A stretch of 64,000 bases of DNA from Paenibacillus rhizovicinus (GTDB lineage Bacteria; Bacillota; Bacilli; Paenibacillales; Paenibacillaceae), in assembly GCF_010365285.1 (NCBI RefSeq), contig NZ_CP048286.1, positions 4,993,501-5,057,500 of the forward strand, given 5' to 3'. The position numbers were made by a program, and so were the translations under genes. The number at the start of each line of letters is the position of its first letter. Position 1 is the first letter of the stretch. The notes beneath the pieces were generated by a model. That model ran no database searches. It saw only the letters and a program-made list of their open reading frames with translations, and was not told the origin of the DNA. This document shows positions 43,651-51,468 of the stretch, one piece after another.

Positions 43651-44136
43651 ATGATCATCCGTTCTGTCGGCCTTGGTCTATATATTATGTTTATCTACTG
43701 GTTGTCCTCGCATGTGTCCGGCATGCACATGCTGTTCTTCCCAACGCTGGGAGCGTTCGGGTTTCTGTTTATTACACGTTCGCCCCGACTGCCGGAACTT
43801 GGCGGTATCGCGGTAGGCGCGGTGGCGTCCTCGGTCATCGGAACGCTCGCGTATGCCGTGAACGAGGGAATGGTCTCGCTGTTTATCAGCACGCTCGCCA
43901 CGATCTGGCTCGTGCGGACATGGAAACTTAACGCCCCGCCGATCGTCGCCGTGTCGCTGATTCCGTTCTTCGCCCATCCGGCGAATTTGTGGATGCCCCC
44001 GTTATCGGTCGCCGCTTCGCTTGCGGGCTTGGTCGCCGTTCTTGGACTCGTGTACGCCGTCGAACGGCTGCTGGCCGGATCGGAAGCCGAGGGCCTGCAG
44101 CTCCGCCAAGGCATTCAGATGGATGCCGATCAGTAG
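43651..44136 (+). CDS. HPP-type integral membrane protein
   Basis: A 161-residue protein with four to five membrane helices. HMLFFPTLGAFGFLF and APPIVAVSLIPFFAHP resemble the HPP membrane family, whose members are linked to nitrite transport in some organisms. The match is partial (the His-Pro-Pro signature itself is not seen), so the family call is tentative. The ATG at 43651 follows GGAAGG by about 10 bases. Confidence 0.6.
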   Translation: MIIRSVGLGLYIMFIYWLSSHVSGMHMLFFPTLGAFGFLFITRSPRLPELGGIAVGAVASSVIGTLAYAVNEGMVSLFISTLATIWLVRTWKLNAPPIVAVSLIPFFAHPANLWMPPLSVAASLAGLVAVLGLVYAVERLLAGSEAEGLQLRQGIQMDADQ

Positions 44137-44156
44137 GAACATGCCGCTATATCCGT

Positions 44157-44196
44157 ATGCCGAAGAACGCCGCAGCGATGCGGCGTTCTTCGGCAT
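44157..44196. terminator. 18-bp hairpin between convergent genes
   Basis: Perfect arms at 44157-44174 and 44179-44196 with a GCGA tetraloop of the GNRA type. No T-run on either side, so termination would rely on the stem or it acts as a 3' stabiliser. Confidence 0.65.
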
Positions 44197-44210
44197 TATG
44201 GCTTATTGGT

Positions 44211-44615
44211 TTAGTGACTCTCTGCCGCGAAGAACCGCCGCAGCTCGTCCGGCACTTCGCGGCTTCGTCGCGTGGAGGTATCTATCGTTACGCTTGTCAC
44301 GAGCGCATCGGCGCGCACGGAGCCTTGCTCGTCGACGAGTTCTTGTTTCAATACATAGCTGGAACGGCCGACACGGTCGGGATGGCAGATGACCGTTAAT
44401 CGATCGCCTTGTCTGCATTCTTGTCTGTAGTTCACGTTAATGTTCACGGTCACCGTTTGAATGCCCATCATTCCGAACGTCTCGTACGGCAGCCCGCATT
44501 GTTCGTACCATTCTTCGCGGCCCCACTCGAAATATTCCAGGTATTTCGCGTTATTGACGTGGCCGTTAATATCGATTTCCGTTGAACGGACGATAATGGG
44601 CAGGGAAGATTTCAT
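44211..44615 (-). CDS. Acyl-CoA thioesterase, 4HBT/hotdog fold
   Basis: A 134-residue hotdog-fold protein. STEIDINGHVNNAKYLEYFEWGR has the catalytic aspartate and the HVNNA motif of the 4-hydroxybenzoyl-CoA thioesterase family, which hydrolyses acyl-CoA thioesters in the cytoplasm. The gene begins in the ATGA overlap with the HD-GYP gene upstream, so the two are translated together. The acyl group is unknown. Confidence 0.88.
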   Translation of the reverse strand: MKSSLPIIVRSTEIDINGHVNNAKYLEYFEWGREEWYEQCGLPYETFGMMGIQTVTVNINVNYRQECRQGDRLTVICHPDRVGRSSYVLKQELVDEQGSVRADALVTSVTIDTSTRRSREVPDELRRFFAAESH

Positions 44616-45664
44616 TCCGTTCGCTCCTTCATGGCGTCAACTTTCTGGCCGCTTCGCTTCTCCTCGTTAAGATTTCCACTTGTCCCGCGAATCATGAAGT
44701 TGCAAAAAATATCGACCAATTCGGGGTTGAAGCTGATACCCTTCTGGTTCCGCAAATAGTCCGCGGCCTGTTCTGCCGGCCACGCGTCCTTGTAGGCACG
44801 TCTGCTTGTCAGCGCGTCGTAGACATCCACGATCGACACGATTTGGGCCTCGAATGGGATTTCGTCCTCCTTCAGACGGCTCGGATACCCCGTGCCATCC
44901 CATTTCTCGTGATGGAAGGAGACGATATCTTTGGCAATCTTCATTTCCTGCTGGAAAAGCTCGTCATCGAGCTCGGTTGAAATTTTATTGAGGATGTCTG
45001 CGCCGATCAGCGGATGGGTTTCCATAATCGCCCTTTCGTACACGTTAAGCTTGCCCGGCTTGTACAAGATGCCTTCCGGAATGCCCGACTTGCCGATGTC
45101 GTGCAGGATGCAAGCGTTCACGACGCTCTGGATGTACGCCTCCGTAAGGACGGATCGTTTCAGCGCATTATATTGATGCAGCAGCCCGGTCGTCAATTCT
45201 TGGACGCGGACGAGATGTCCTTCGATATCGGGGTCGCGCACCTCGCAGGACAGCGCCAATACTTTTAAAATCTCGTATTGGATTTTCGACTTTCGGGTCT
45301 CCGAGATGTAGACCCCTTCCTTTAGTTGGGCCAAATCCCGGAAGACGCCGATATAATACGCCTCGTCTCCGGATTTCACGAGCGAGATGGTGATGTTCGA
45401 GTACCATAGCTCCTTGTTCCGCTTGCGGTTAATAAACACGCCCGACCACGGTTTGTCTTGGCCCAGACTCTCCTTCATATCATCATACGTCTTCGCGGGC
45501 GTTAGTCCGGATTTCAACAAGCCCGCTTTCATACCAACGATTTCGTCTCTCGAATACCCGGTAACTCTCTCGTATGTCGCATTCACGTCGATAATCCGAT
45601 GGCGAGTATCGGTAATAATTACGGCATCGGCTAGTTGCAAGAAGACGGATATTGTCGTGTCCAT
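44612..45664 (-). CDS. PAS/HD-GYP cyclic-di-GMP phosphodiesterase
   Basis: A 350-residue protein. An N-terminal PAS domain (about 5-110; DAVIITDTRHRIIDVNATYE, GYSRDEIVGM) is followed by an HD-GYP domain with ILHDIGKSGIPEGIL and HHEKWDGTGYP, the residues for the metal centre and substrate. It should degrade cyclic-di-GMP. No membrane helix is present, so the PAS likely senses a cytoplasmic cue. ATG 45664 has AGAGAGG upstream; the frame continues to 45838 without a site. Four-base overlap with the thioesterase gene. Confidence 0.9.
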   Translation of the reverse strand: MDTTISVFLQLADAVIITDTRHRIIDVNATYERVTGYSRDEIVGMKAGLLKSGLTPAKTYDDMKESLGQDKPWSGVFINRKRNKELWYSNITISLVKSGDEAYYIGVFRDLAQLKEGVYISETRKSKIQYEILKVLALSCEVRDPDIEGHLVRVQELTTGLLHQYNALKRSVLTEAYIQSVVNACILHDIGKSGIPEGILYKPGKLNVYERAIMETHPLIGADILNKISTELDDELFQQEMKIAKDIVSFHHEKWDGTGYPSRLKEDEIPFEAQIVSIVDVYDALTSRRAYKDAWPAEQAADYLRNQKGISFNPELVDIFCNFMIRGTSGNLNEEKRSGQKVDAMKERTE

Positions 45665-45844
45665 GTATGTACCTCTCTTGGTGTAGTAGTTTCCGAATAT
45701 TATAAAGTATAAAAGCTGGAAAAATAAAGAAAAAATTGATCGTGCAGCCGGCTGCTCGGGCTGCGGACGCCAGTGGACCGACGACTCGACCGGAGAAGAG
45801 ATGAAGGGATGCCGTATCGCATACCTTGAAATAGGCAATCATGG

Positions 45845-45885
45845 AAAGAGGCGGCGCGTGGAGCAGATTCATGCATCGCCTCTTT
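45845..45885 (+). repeat. 9-bp inverted repeat in the fumC upstream region
   Basis: AAAGAGGCG (45845-45853) and CGCCTCTTT (45877-45885), loop of 23 bases. It lies 67 bases before fumC; the role is unknown. Confidence 0.5.
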
Positions 45886-45951
45886 GCTTGAATAGAGAGT
45901 AGCGAGCGCCGCGGCGCCGATTGACGTTAACGATGGGAAGGGGCATATACG

Positions 45952-47337
45952 ATGGACTATCGGATCGAGAAAGATTCCATGGGCGAAATCAAAGTCGACG
46001 CGAACCGGCTGTGGGGCGCGCAGACCGAGCGGAGCCTGCATAATTTCAAGATCGGCACGGAGAAAATGCCGCGCGAGCTCATTCATGCTTTCGCGTATTT
46101 GAAGAAGGCGGCGGCGATCGTCAACGGCGGGCTCGGCAAGCTGGACGAGGCGAAGGCGAGCGCGATCGCCTCGGCAGCGGACGAGATCATCGCCGGTCAA
46201 TGGGACGGGGAATTCCCGCTGGCCGTCTGGCAGACGGGAAGCGGCACCCAGTCGAACATGAACGCCAATGAGGTCATTGCGCGCCGCGCGGGCCAGCTGC
46301 TCGAAGCCGGCAGCGGCGGAGCGGGCGGCGCCAAGGTGCATCCGAACGACGACGTCAACCGGTCGCAGAGCTCGAACGACACGTTTCCGACCGCCATGCA
46401 CGTCGCGGCGCTGATTGCCGTCGAAGACACCGTGCTGCCCGCCATCGCGCAGCTCAAAGCGACGCTCGCGCGGAAGAGCGCGGCGTTCGCCGATATCATC
46501 AAGATCGGCCGCACGCATTTGCAGGACGCGACGCCGCTCACGCTCGGCCAGGAGATCAGCGGCTGGGTTCGCATGCTCGAGAAGGCCGAGCGTAACATCG
46601 GCACGGCCCGCGAGGAGCTTCGCGAGCTTGCCATCGGCGGCACGGCCGTCGGCACGGGGCTGAACGCGCCGCCGGGCTTCAGCGAGAAGGTCGCCGCCGA
46701 GATCAGCGGCCTGACCGGCAAGCGCTTCGTCAGCGCGCCGAACAAATTCCATGCGCTGACGAGCCATGACGAAATCGTCTTCGTCCACGGCGCGTTCAAG
46801 GCACTGGCCGCGGATCTCATGAAGATCGCCAACGACGTCCGCTGGCTGGCGAGCGGGCCCCGCTGCGGCATCGGCGAAATTTCGATTCCGGAGAACGAAC
46901 CCGGCAGCTCCATCATGCCGGGCAAAGTGAACCCTACCCAGTGCGAGGCGATGACGATGGTCGTCTGCCAAGTGATGGGCAACGATGCGGCGATCGGCTT
47001 CGCAGCAAGCCAGGGCAATTTCGAGCTTAACGTGTTCAAGCCCGTCATCATTCACAACTTCCTGCAATCCGCGCGGCTGCTCGGAGACGCCATGCGCTCG
47101 TTCGACGAGCATTGCGCCGTCGGCATCGAGCCGAACCGCGAGGCGATCGGGAAGTATCTGAACGAATCGCTCATGCTCGTGACGGCGCTGAATCCGCACA
47201 TCGGCTACGAGAATGCCGCGTCCATCGCGAAGGCCGCGCATAAGGAAGGGCTGACCTTGCGCGAAGCCGCCGTCCGCAGCGGGCTGATCACGGCCGAGAA
47301 ATTCGACGAAGTCGTGCGCGCCGATGCGATGATATAA
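45952..47337 (+). CDS. fumC: Fumarate hydratase, class II
   Basis: A 461-residue tetrameric enzyme interconverting fumarate and malate in the TCA cycle. [15 protein letters not shown] near the N-terminus, the [16 protein letters not shown] and NDTFPTAMH active-site segments, and the signature [17 protein letters not shown] with its catalytic serine are all present. Aspartase shares the fold but the sequence and length fit fumarase. GGAAGGGG precedes the ATG. G+C in this gene is higher than in its neighbours. Confidence 0.95.
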   Translation: MDYRIEKDSMGEIKVDANRLWGAQTERSLHNFKIGTEKMPRELIHAFAYLKKAAAIVNGGLGKLDEAKASAIASAADEIIAGQWDGEFPLAVWQTGSGTQSNMNANEVIARRAGQLLEAGSGGAGGAKVHPNDDVNRSQSSNDTFPTAMHVAALIAVEDTVLPAIAQLKATLARKSAAFADIIKIGRTHLQDATPLTLGQEISGWVRMLEKAERNIGTAREELRELAIGGTAVGTGLNAPPGFSEKVAAEISGLTGKRFVSAPNKFHALTSHDEIVFVHGAFKALAADLMKIANDVRWLASGPRCGIGEISIPENEPGSSIMPGKVNPTQCEAMTMVVCQVMGNDAAIGFAASQGNFELNVFKPVIIHNFLQSARLLGDAMRSFDEHCAVGIEPNREAIGKYLNESLMLVTALNPHIGYENAASIAKAAHKEGLTLREAAVRSGLITAEKFDEVVRADAMI

Positions 47338-47383
47338 TGATTTTGCATTAGTGCTTATACGCGTTAAAGCGACAAAATTTTTT

Positions 47384-47412
47384 TTGCGTTCATGGAAGAT
47401 TTCAAGTATGAT
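47384..47412 (+). promoter_or_regulatory. Sigma-A promoter of the aldolase gene
   Basis: TTGCGT (47384-47389), a 17-base spacer and TATGAT (47407-47412), 35 bases before the ATG. Confidence 0.7.
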
Positions 47413-47447
47413 GATTAAAAAAGTATGGACCAAAGGAGTACACGCAC

Positions 47448-48413
47448 ATGAACGCAAAAAACAACAACAATTGCAAAATCGTCGACTGCACGATCCGTGA
47501 CGGCGGGCTCGTCAATAACTGGGATTTCAGCGTCGAATTCGTTCAGCATCTGTACCAAACATTGAATGAAGCCGGCGTTGACTATATGGAAATTGGTTAC
47601 AAAAACTCCCCTAAACTGCTGAAAGGCGCGGAATCCGCAGGTCCATGGCGTTTCCTGGATGACGATTTCCTGCGCAAAGTCATCCCGCAGAAGCTGAACA
47701 CGAAGCTGTCCGCACTCGTTGATATCGGTCGCGTTGACGAGAACGACATCCTGCCGCGCGAAGAAAGCCTGCTGGACCTGATCCGCGTTGCCTGCTACAT
47801 TCAGGACGTCGAGAAGGCGCTCGAGCTCGTAAAAGTATTCCATGACCGCGGCTACGAGACGACGCTGAACATCATGGCGCTCTCCAACGTGATGGAGAAC
47901 CAGCTGTTGGAAGCGTTCGAGCTGATCGAAGCAAGCGTCGTGGACGTCGTTTACGTCGTGGATTCCTACGGCAGCTTGGATCCGAAGGATTTCGACTACC
48001 TGATCAGTAAATTCCAGAAGCATCTGCCGAGCAAGCGTCTTGGCGTGCATACGCATAACAACATGCAGCTGGCGTTCGCGAATACGCTCACTGCCGTCGA
48101 CAAAGGCGTCGAGCTGCTCGATGCTTCCGTATACGGCATGGGCCGCGCGGCAGGCAACTGCTGCACGGAGCTGCTCGTCGCTCACCTGAAGAATACGAAG
48201 TACAACGTACGCCCGGTTCTCGACATGATCGAGAAATACATGATTCCGCTTCGCGAGAAGGAAGAGTGGGGCTACATCATCCCGTACATGATCACGGGCA
48301 TGCTGGATGAGCACCCTCGTTCCGCAATGGCGCTGCGCGATTCCGCAGACAAGGACAAAGCGGTCGATTTCTACGACAAGCTGACCACGCCGGAAGTGCT
48401 GCACAGCAAATAA
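47448..48413 (+). CDS. DRE-TIM metallolyase family aldolase of unknown substrate
   Basis: A 321-residue HMGL-like protein. The N-terminal CKIVDCTIRDGGLVNNWDFS has the DRDG-type metal and catalytic segment of DRE-TIM enzymes (here T-I-R-D-G-G), VVDSYGS and HTHNNMQLAFANT are the later barrel motifs, and GRAAGNCCTELL closes the site. The C-terminal part resembles 4-hydroxy-2-oxovalerate aldolase more than isopropylmalate synthase, but it lacks the DmpFG partner, so the reaction is not known. It has its own promoter and terminator and stands apart from leu genes. Confidence 0.75.
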   Translation: MNAKNNNNCKIVDCTIRDGGLVNNWDFSVEFVQHLYQTLNEAGVDYMEIGYKNSPKLLKGAESAGPWRFLDDDFLRKVIPQKLNTKLSALVDIGRVDENDILPREESLLDLIRVACYIQDVEKALELVKVFHDRGYETTLNIMALSNVMENQLLEAFELIEASVVDVVYVVDSYGSLDPKDFDYLISKFQKHLPSKRLGVHTHNNMQLAFANTLTAVDKGVELLDASVYGMGRAAGNCCTELLVAHLKNTKYNVRPVLDMIEKYMIPLREKEEWGYIIPYMITGMLDEHPRSAMALRDSADKDKAVDFYDKLTTPEVLHSK

Positions 48414-48451
48414 GCCGGAAGTTCATAAGTGATCATTCTCGATAAACAATT

Positions 48452-48482
48452 AAGCTCCCGAGACTTCATGGCTCGGGAGCTT
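48452..48482 (+). terminator. Intrinsic terminator after the aldolase gene
   Basis: AAGCTCCCGAG (48452-48462) and CTCGGGAGCTT (48472-48482) form an 11-bp stem followed by TTC. Confidence 0.85.
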
Positions 48483-48562
48483 TCTTCATGGATGAATAGC
48501 AGTGCGAAGAGACGTCGGCGGGCCGAGAGGTGTGGTAGATCGGTATGCACGGATAACAAAGA

Positions 48563-49351
48563 TTAATAACGATGGGATTCGATCCCGGTAGTCCTGTCTA
48601 TAAGGAGTTCCATAGGCATCGGTTTCCCGACGATGTAGCCTTGGACGGCATCGATGCCGAGTGCTCTCCATGCGCGATATTGCTCCTGCAGTTCGATGCC
48701 TTCAATGACCGTTAGGATTCCGCGCGAATGGAACTCTTGCAGGAGGGGGCGGAATAATCCGGATAATTGAGCGTGGGCGGACAAAGCGGTCACGAAGGCT
48801 CTGTCTAATTTGACGATATCGACCGGCAAGTGAAGCACGTCGAAGAGATGCCGCTGGCCTTTGCCGAAATCATCGAACGCGATGCGAAAGCCTGAACGCT
48901 GCAGTTCGGCGAAGAGGCGGCGCAAATCGGAATAGCTGCTGCACAGTTCTTCCGATTCCGTTAATTCCAGCGTGATTCGGTTCGCCGCGCCGCGATCGAA
49001 GATGGCCGCCAGCCGTTCCTTGAACGTTTCGCCCAGCATCGTTCGAAGGGAAACGTTTATCGAGAAACGCCAGTCGGATAGTTGCGGTTCTTGCAGCCAT
49101 CCGGCCGCGTCTTTGCATATATAATAAAATAAATTTGCGGCAACGCGGGCATCTTGCTCGGAAGTTTCTATAAAATAATGTGGAGCAAGCAAGCCGTGAA
49201 CGGGGTGGATTAATCTCGTAAGCGCTTCTGCGCCGTAGATTTTGTGGTCGTTCACGGAGATTTGCGGTTGGTAATAGATGACGAAACGATTGTCGGCAAT
49301 CGCCGATTCGATGTCCTCGATTCCGATAACAATGTCTTGGGCAGGCTCCAT
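48563..49351 (-). CDS. EAL-domain cyclic-di-GMP phosphodiesterase
   Basis: A 262-residue stand-alone EAL domain. The catalytic set is complete: YGAEALTRL, INVSLRTM, TLELTESE, AFDDFGKGQ, VKLDRAF, VIEGIELQ and QGYIVGKPM. It should linearise cyclic-di-GMP to pGpG. No sensor or membrane part is seen. ATG 49351 is preferred, as GGGAGG lies 6 bases upstream within a longer frame from 49369. Confidence 0.9.
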   Translation of the reverse strand: MEPAQDIVIGIEDIESAIADNRFVIYYQPQISVNDHKIYGAEALTRLIHPVHGLLAPHYFIETSEQDARVAANLFYYICKDAAGWLQEPQLSDWRFSINVSLRTMLGETFKERLAAIFDRGAANRITLELTESEELCSSYSDLRRLFAELQRSGFRIAFDDFGKGQRHLFDVLHLPVDIVKLDRAFVTALSAHAQLSGLFRPLLQEFHSRGILTVIEGIELQEQYRAWRALGIDAVQGYIVGKPMPMELLIDRTTGIESHRY

Positions 49352-49619
49352 CGCAGTACCTCCCGGCATATCGATTTCTGTTGATTCTATGCTCCGGGGG
49401 GGGAGTGATATGACTTGACCGGCAGCTTGGGGCGGCTCGATCAGTCAGGTTCACGGGAGAATTCCGTCGACCAGCTTATTCCGATTGCAAGATTCATGCC
49501 TTGGGCGATATTGAATTGCCGCGATGCATCATTTACAATAGAATCCATTCTACTATTTTCTGATTTTCATTCATCCTCACAACAGGCTGGCGTTAGACGC
49601 CGGAAGGAGCAGTCGCCGT

Positions 49620-50222
49620 ATGAACAATGAATTGACGCTTATCGTGGAACGGTTGGAAACCCGGCAGACGCTTCAAGCCCTTATGCCGGAGAAGGCATGG
49701 GACGCGGCGCTGGATCAACGCATTGCGGAGCTGCCGATTATCACTGCGGCAACGCCGAGCGGCGATAAGACGGAACTGATTGCCTTAATGGCAGGGCTTC
49801 ATCTGTTGAATGAAAGCTTGGACGCTTCGCATGCGCACGCGCAGGAGATCGAGGACGATCCGACGGGAGCTTATTGGCATGGCATCATGCATCGCATGGA
49901 AGGCGACTTCTCGAACGCCAACTACTGGTTTCACAATGCGGGTCCGCATCCCGCGATGCAGAAGCTGCAGGACCGGGCCGCGGATTGGGTACGGAACAGC
50001 ACGGTCTTAAGCGATCTGCCGGAAGGCGCAGTACGGGACGGCATTGCCGCGATCGCCCGCCAAGTCCGCTGGAATGCCAGCGCCTTCACCGCGATGGTAG
50101 CGCTCCAAGAAAGCGGAGGCAGTTCGGAGGATACGAGAGGCGCGCTCGAATATATTCAGCATCTGGAGCTGGAAGAACTGTTCGCGCATACGGAGCAAGC
50201 TGCGCGGCATCTGTTGGCGTAA
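49620..50222 (+). CDS. Conserved protein of unknown function
   Basis: A 200-residue soluble protein that I cannot assign to a named family. It is mostly helical, with a compact motif DPTGAYWHGIMHRMEGDFSN (about 80-99) followed by YWFHNAGPHPAMQ; the Trp-His and His-rich stretch could be a metal or ligand site, and the pattern recalls proteins of similar size in other bacteria. GGAAGGAG precedes the ATG. A strong terminator follows. Confidence 0.7.
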   Translation: MNNELTLIVERLETRQTLQALMPEKAWDAALDQRIAELPIITAATPSGDKTELIALMAGLHLLNESLDASHAHAQEIEDDPTGAYWHGIMHRMEGDFSNANYWFHNAGPHPAMQKLQDRAADWVRNSTVLSDLPEGAVRDGIAAIARQVRWNASAFTAMVALQESGGSSEDTRGALEYIQHLELEELFAHTEQAARHLLA

Positions 50223-50239
50223 CGGATATTCACATGAAA

Positions 50240-50281
50240 AAAAGGCTGTAACTGCCCATGAGGGACGGTTACAGCCTTTTT
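50240..50281 (+). terminator. Intrinsic terminator
   Basis: AAAAGGCTGTAAC (50240-50252) pairs with GTTACAGCCTTTT (50268-50280), T-run to 50281. Confidence 0.9.
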
Positions 50282-50397
50282 GGTTAGATTCGTAATTCTG
50301 AGTGAAAAACGTATACAATAGAACACAACTGTGGCATAATTATAATGAATTTATACGAACTGCTGTTCTTATCACGTTCGTGTCGGAGGTAATTTCT

Positions 50398-50865
50398 ATG
50401 GTGTATCAAATTGAAGACGTGATCAACTGGCTTCTTTCCAAGAAAGGTATGACTCCTAAAAAGCTTCAGAAAATGCTGTATTATGCATATGCATGGTACT
50501 TAACCTTGCAAAATGAAAGACGCAATGAATTGACCAACAGGTTGTTTAACGCTCGTTTTGAGGCATGGGTTCATGGTCCTGTCATACCGGAAGTGTACCA
50601 AATGTACAGAGATTTAAGGTTTGCTGAAATTCCTCAGTATTCAGGCCCACTTGCGGAATTCGATGAAGATACTATTGATGTGCTGAATCAGGTTTATTCA
50701 ATTTATGGCGGCTATACTGGGAACCAGCTTGAGTCGATATCTCATCAAGAAATCCCTTGGATAAACGCAAGGCAGGGCTATCAGCCATTGGACCGTTGTA
50801 ATGAGGAAATTAGAGACGAGGATATGTTTGACCAATACATACAATACGTATTGGACGAAGACTAA
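50398..50865 (+). CDS. Panacea-domain antitoxin (DUF4065)
   Basis: A 155-residue protein almost wholly formed by a Panacea (SocA-like, DUF4065) domain: VINWLLSKKGMTPKKLQKM, YYAYAWYL, the FEAWVHGPVIPEVYQMYR helix and ISHQEIPWINARQG are its typical pieces. Panacea domains neutralise many unrelated toxins. GGAGGT lies 7 bases before the ATG at 50398; the frame open upstream is not conserved. The next gene starts four bases after this one ends and both lie in an AT-rich island, which fits a toxin-antitoxin pair. Confidence 0.85.
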   Translation: MVYQIEDVINWLLSKKGMTPKKLQKMLYYAYAWYLTLQNERRNELTNRLFNARFEAWVHGPVIPEVYQMYRDLRFAEIPQYSGPLAEFDEDTIDVLNQVYSIYGGYTGNQLESISHQEIPWINARQGYQPLDRCNEEIRDEDMFDQYIQYVLDED

Positions 50866-50869
50866 CGCT

Positions 50870-51421
50870 ATGAGGAAAAAGATTAAAGGTAATTTTAAAC
50901 CATCCATTACTCCGCAGGATACAGTTAAAAATAAAAAAGATCCGGGAACTTACGAAAGGCTGACTTTTGACTTTTCTTATGATCGTTGGCTTAAGAGCAT
51001 TAGTATAAAAGGATTTACAAATCTGTTGAAAAACGAAGAGGAATTCGCTTCTGCAATTGTGCAAGTCTTCAAGGATGTAATTCCAATAATTCAATCAAAC
51101 TGGGAGATAATTCGACATAATACAAAACTCCAATTCCCGCATTGTCATTCATTAGCCAAAGATAAAATTATTTTGGTTAATAAAATTATCGAAGAAATAT
51201 ATAATAAACAACTCATGGATGAGAGCGGGAATGAAAATCTGAATTACTGGCAGCTGGGGGTCAAACAATCACTTAGATTAATCGCAATATTTGACCACAG
51301 TACAAATATTATTTACCCTGTATTTCTCGATCATTTTCACCAAATCCACCCAAGTATTAAACATAACGATAACAATATTAATAAAAATACTTTATGCGCT
51401 TATACAAAATATTCCGGATAA
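50870..51421 (+). CDS. Probable PanT-type toxin partner
   Basis: A 183-residue basic protein of unclear family, starting four bases after the Panacea gene. The N-terminus is Lys/Arg-rich, the middle has YDRWLKSISIKGFTNLLKN, and the C-terminal part (NYWQLGVKQSLRLIAIFDH followed by NIIYPVFLDHFHQIHPS) resembles the last strands of small nucleases or RelE-like folds. The G+C is only about a third by eye, well below the surrounding genes. By position it is the toxin of a PanAT pair. No toxic activity can be read from sequence. Confidence 0.65.
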   Translation: MRKKIKGNFKPSITPQDTVKNKKDPGTYERLTFDFSYDRWLKSISIKGFTNLLKNEEEFASAIVQVFKDVIPIIQSNWEIIRHNTKLQFPHCHSLAKDKIILVNKIIEEIYNKQLMDESGNENLNYWQLGVKQSLRLIAIFDHSTNIIYPVFLDHFHQIHPSIKHNDNNINKNTLCAYTKYSG

Positions 51422-51422
51422 T

Positions 51423-51455
51423 AAAAAGGGCCGCTCGCATGAGCAGGCCCTTTTT
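51423..51455. terminator. Bidirectional terminator between toxin and exporter genes
   Basis: AAAAAGGGCC (51423-51432) and GGCCCTTTTT (51446-51455) with inner GCTC/GAGC. Confidence 0.9.
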
Positions 51456-51468
51456 ATATGTCTTTGGC

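Noticed and set aside
47448..48413. Assignment as leuA (isopropylmalate synthase)
   Set aside because: Too short, no regulatory domain and motifs nearer to other DRE-TIM aldolases.
48563..49351. EAL domain considered degenerate because AEGVE is IEGIE
   Set aside because: All catalytic residues are still present, so activity is expected.
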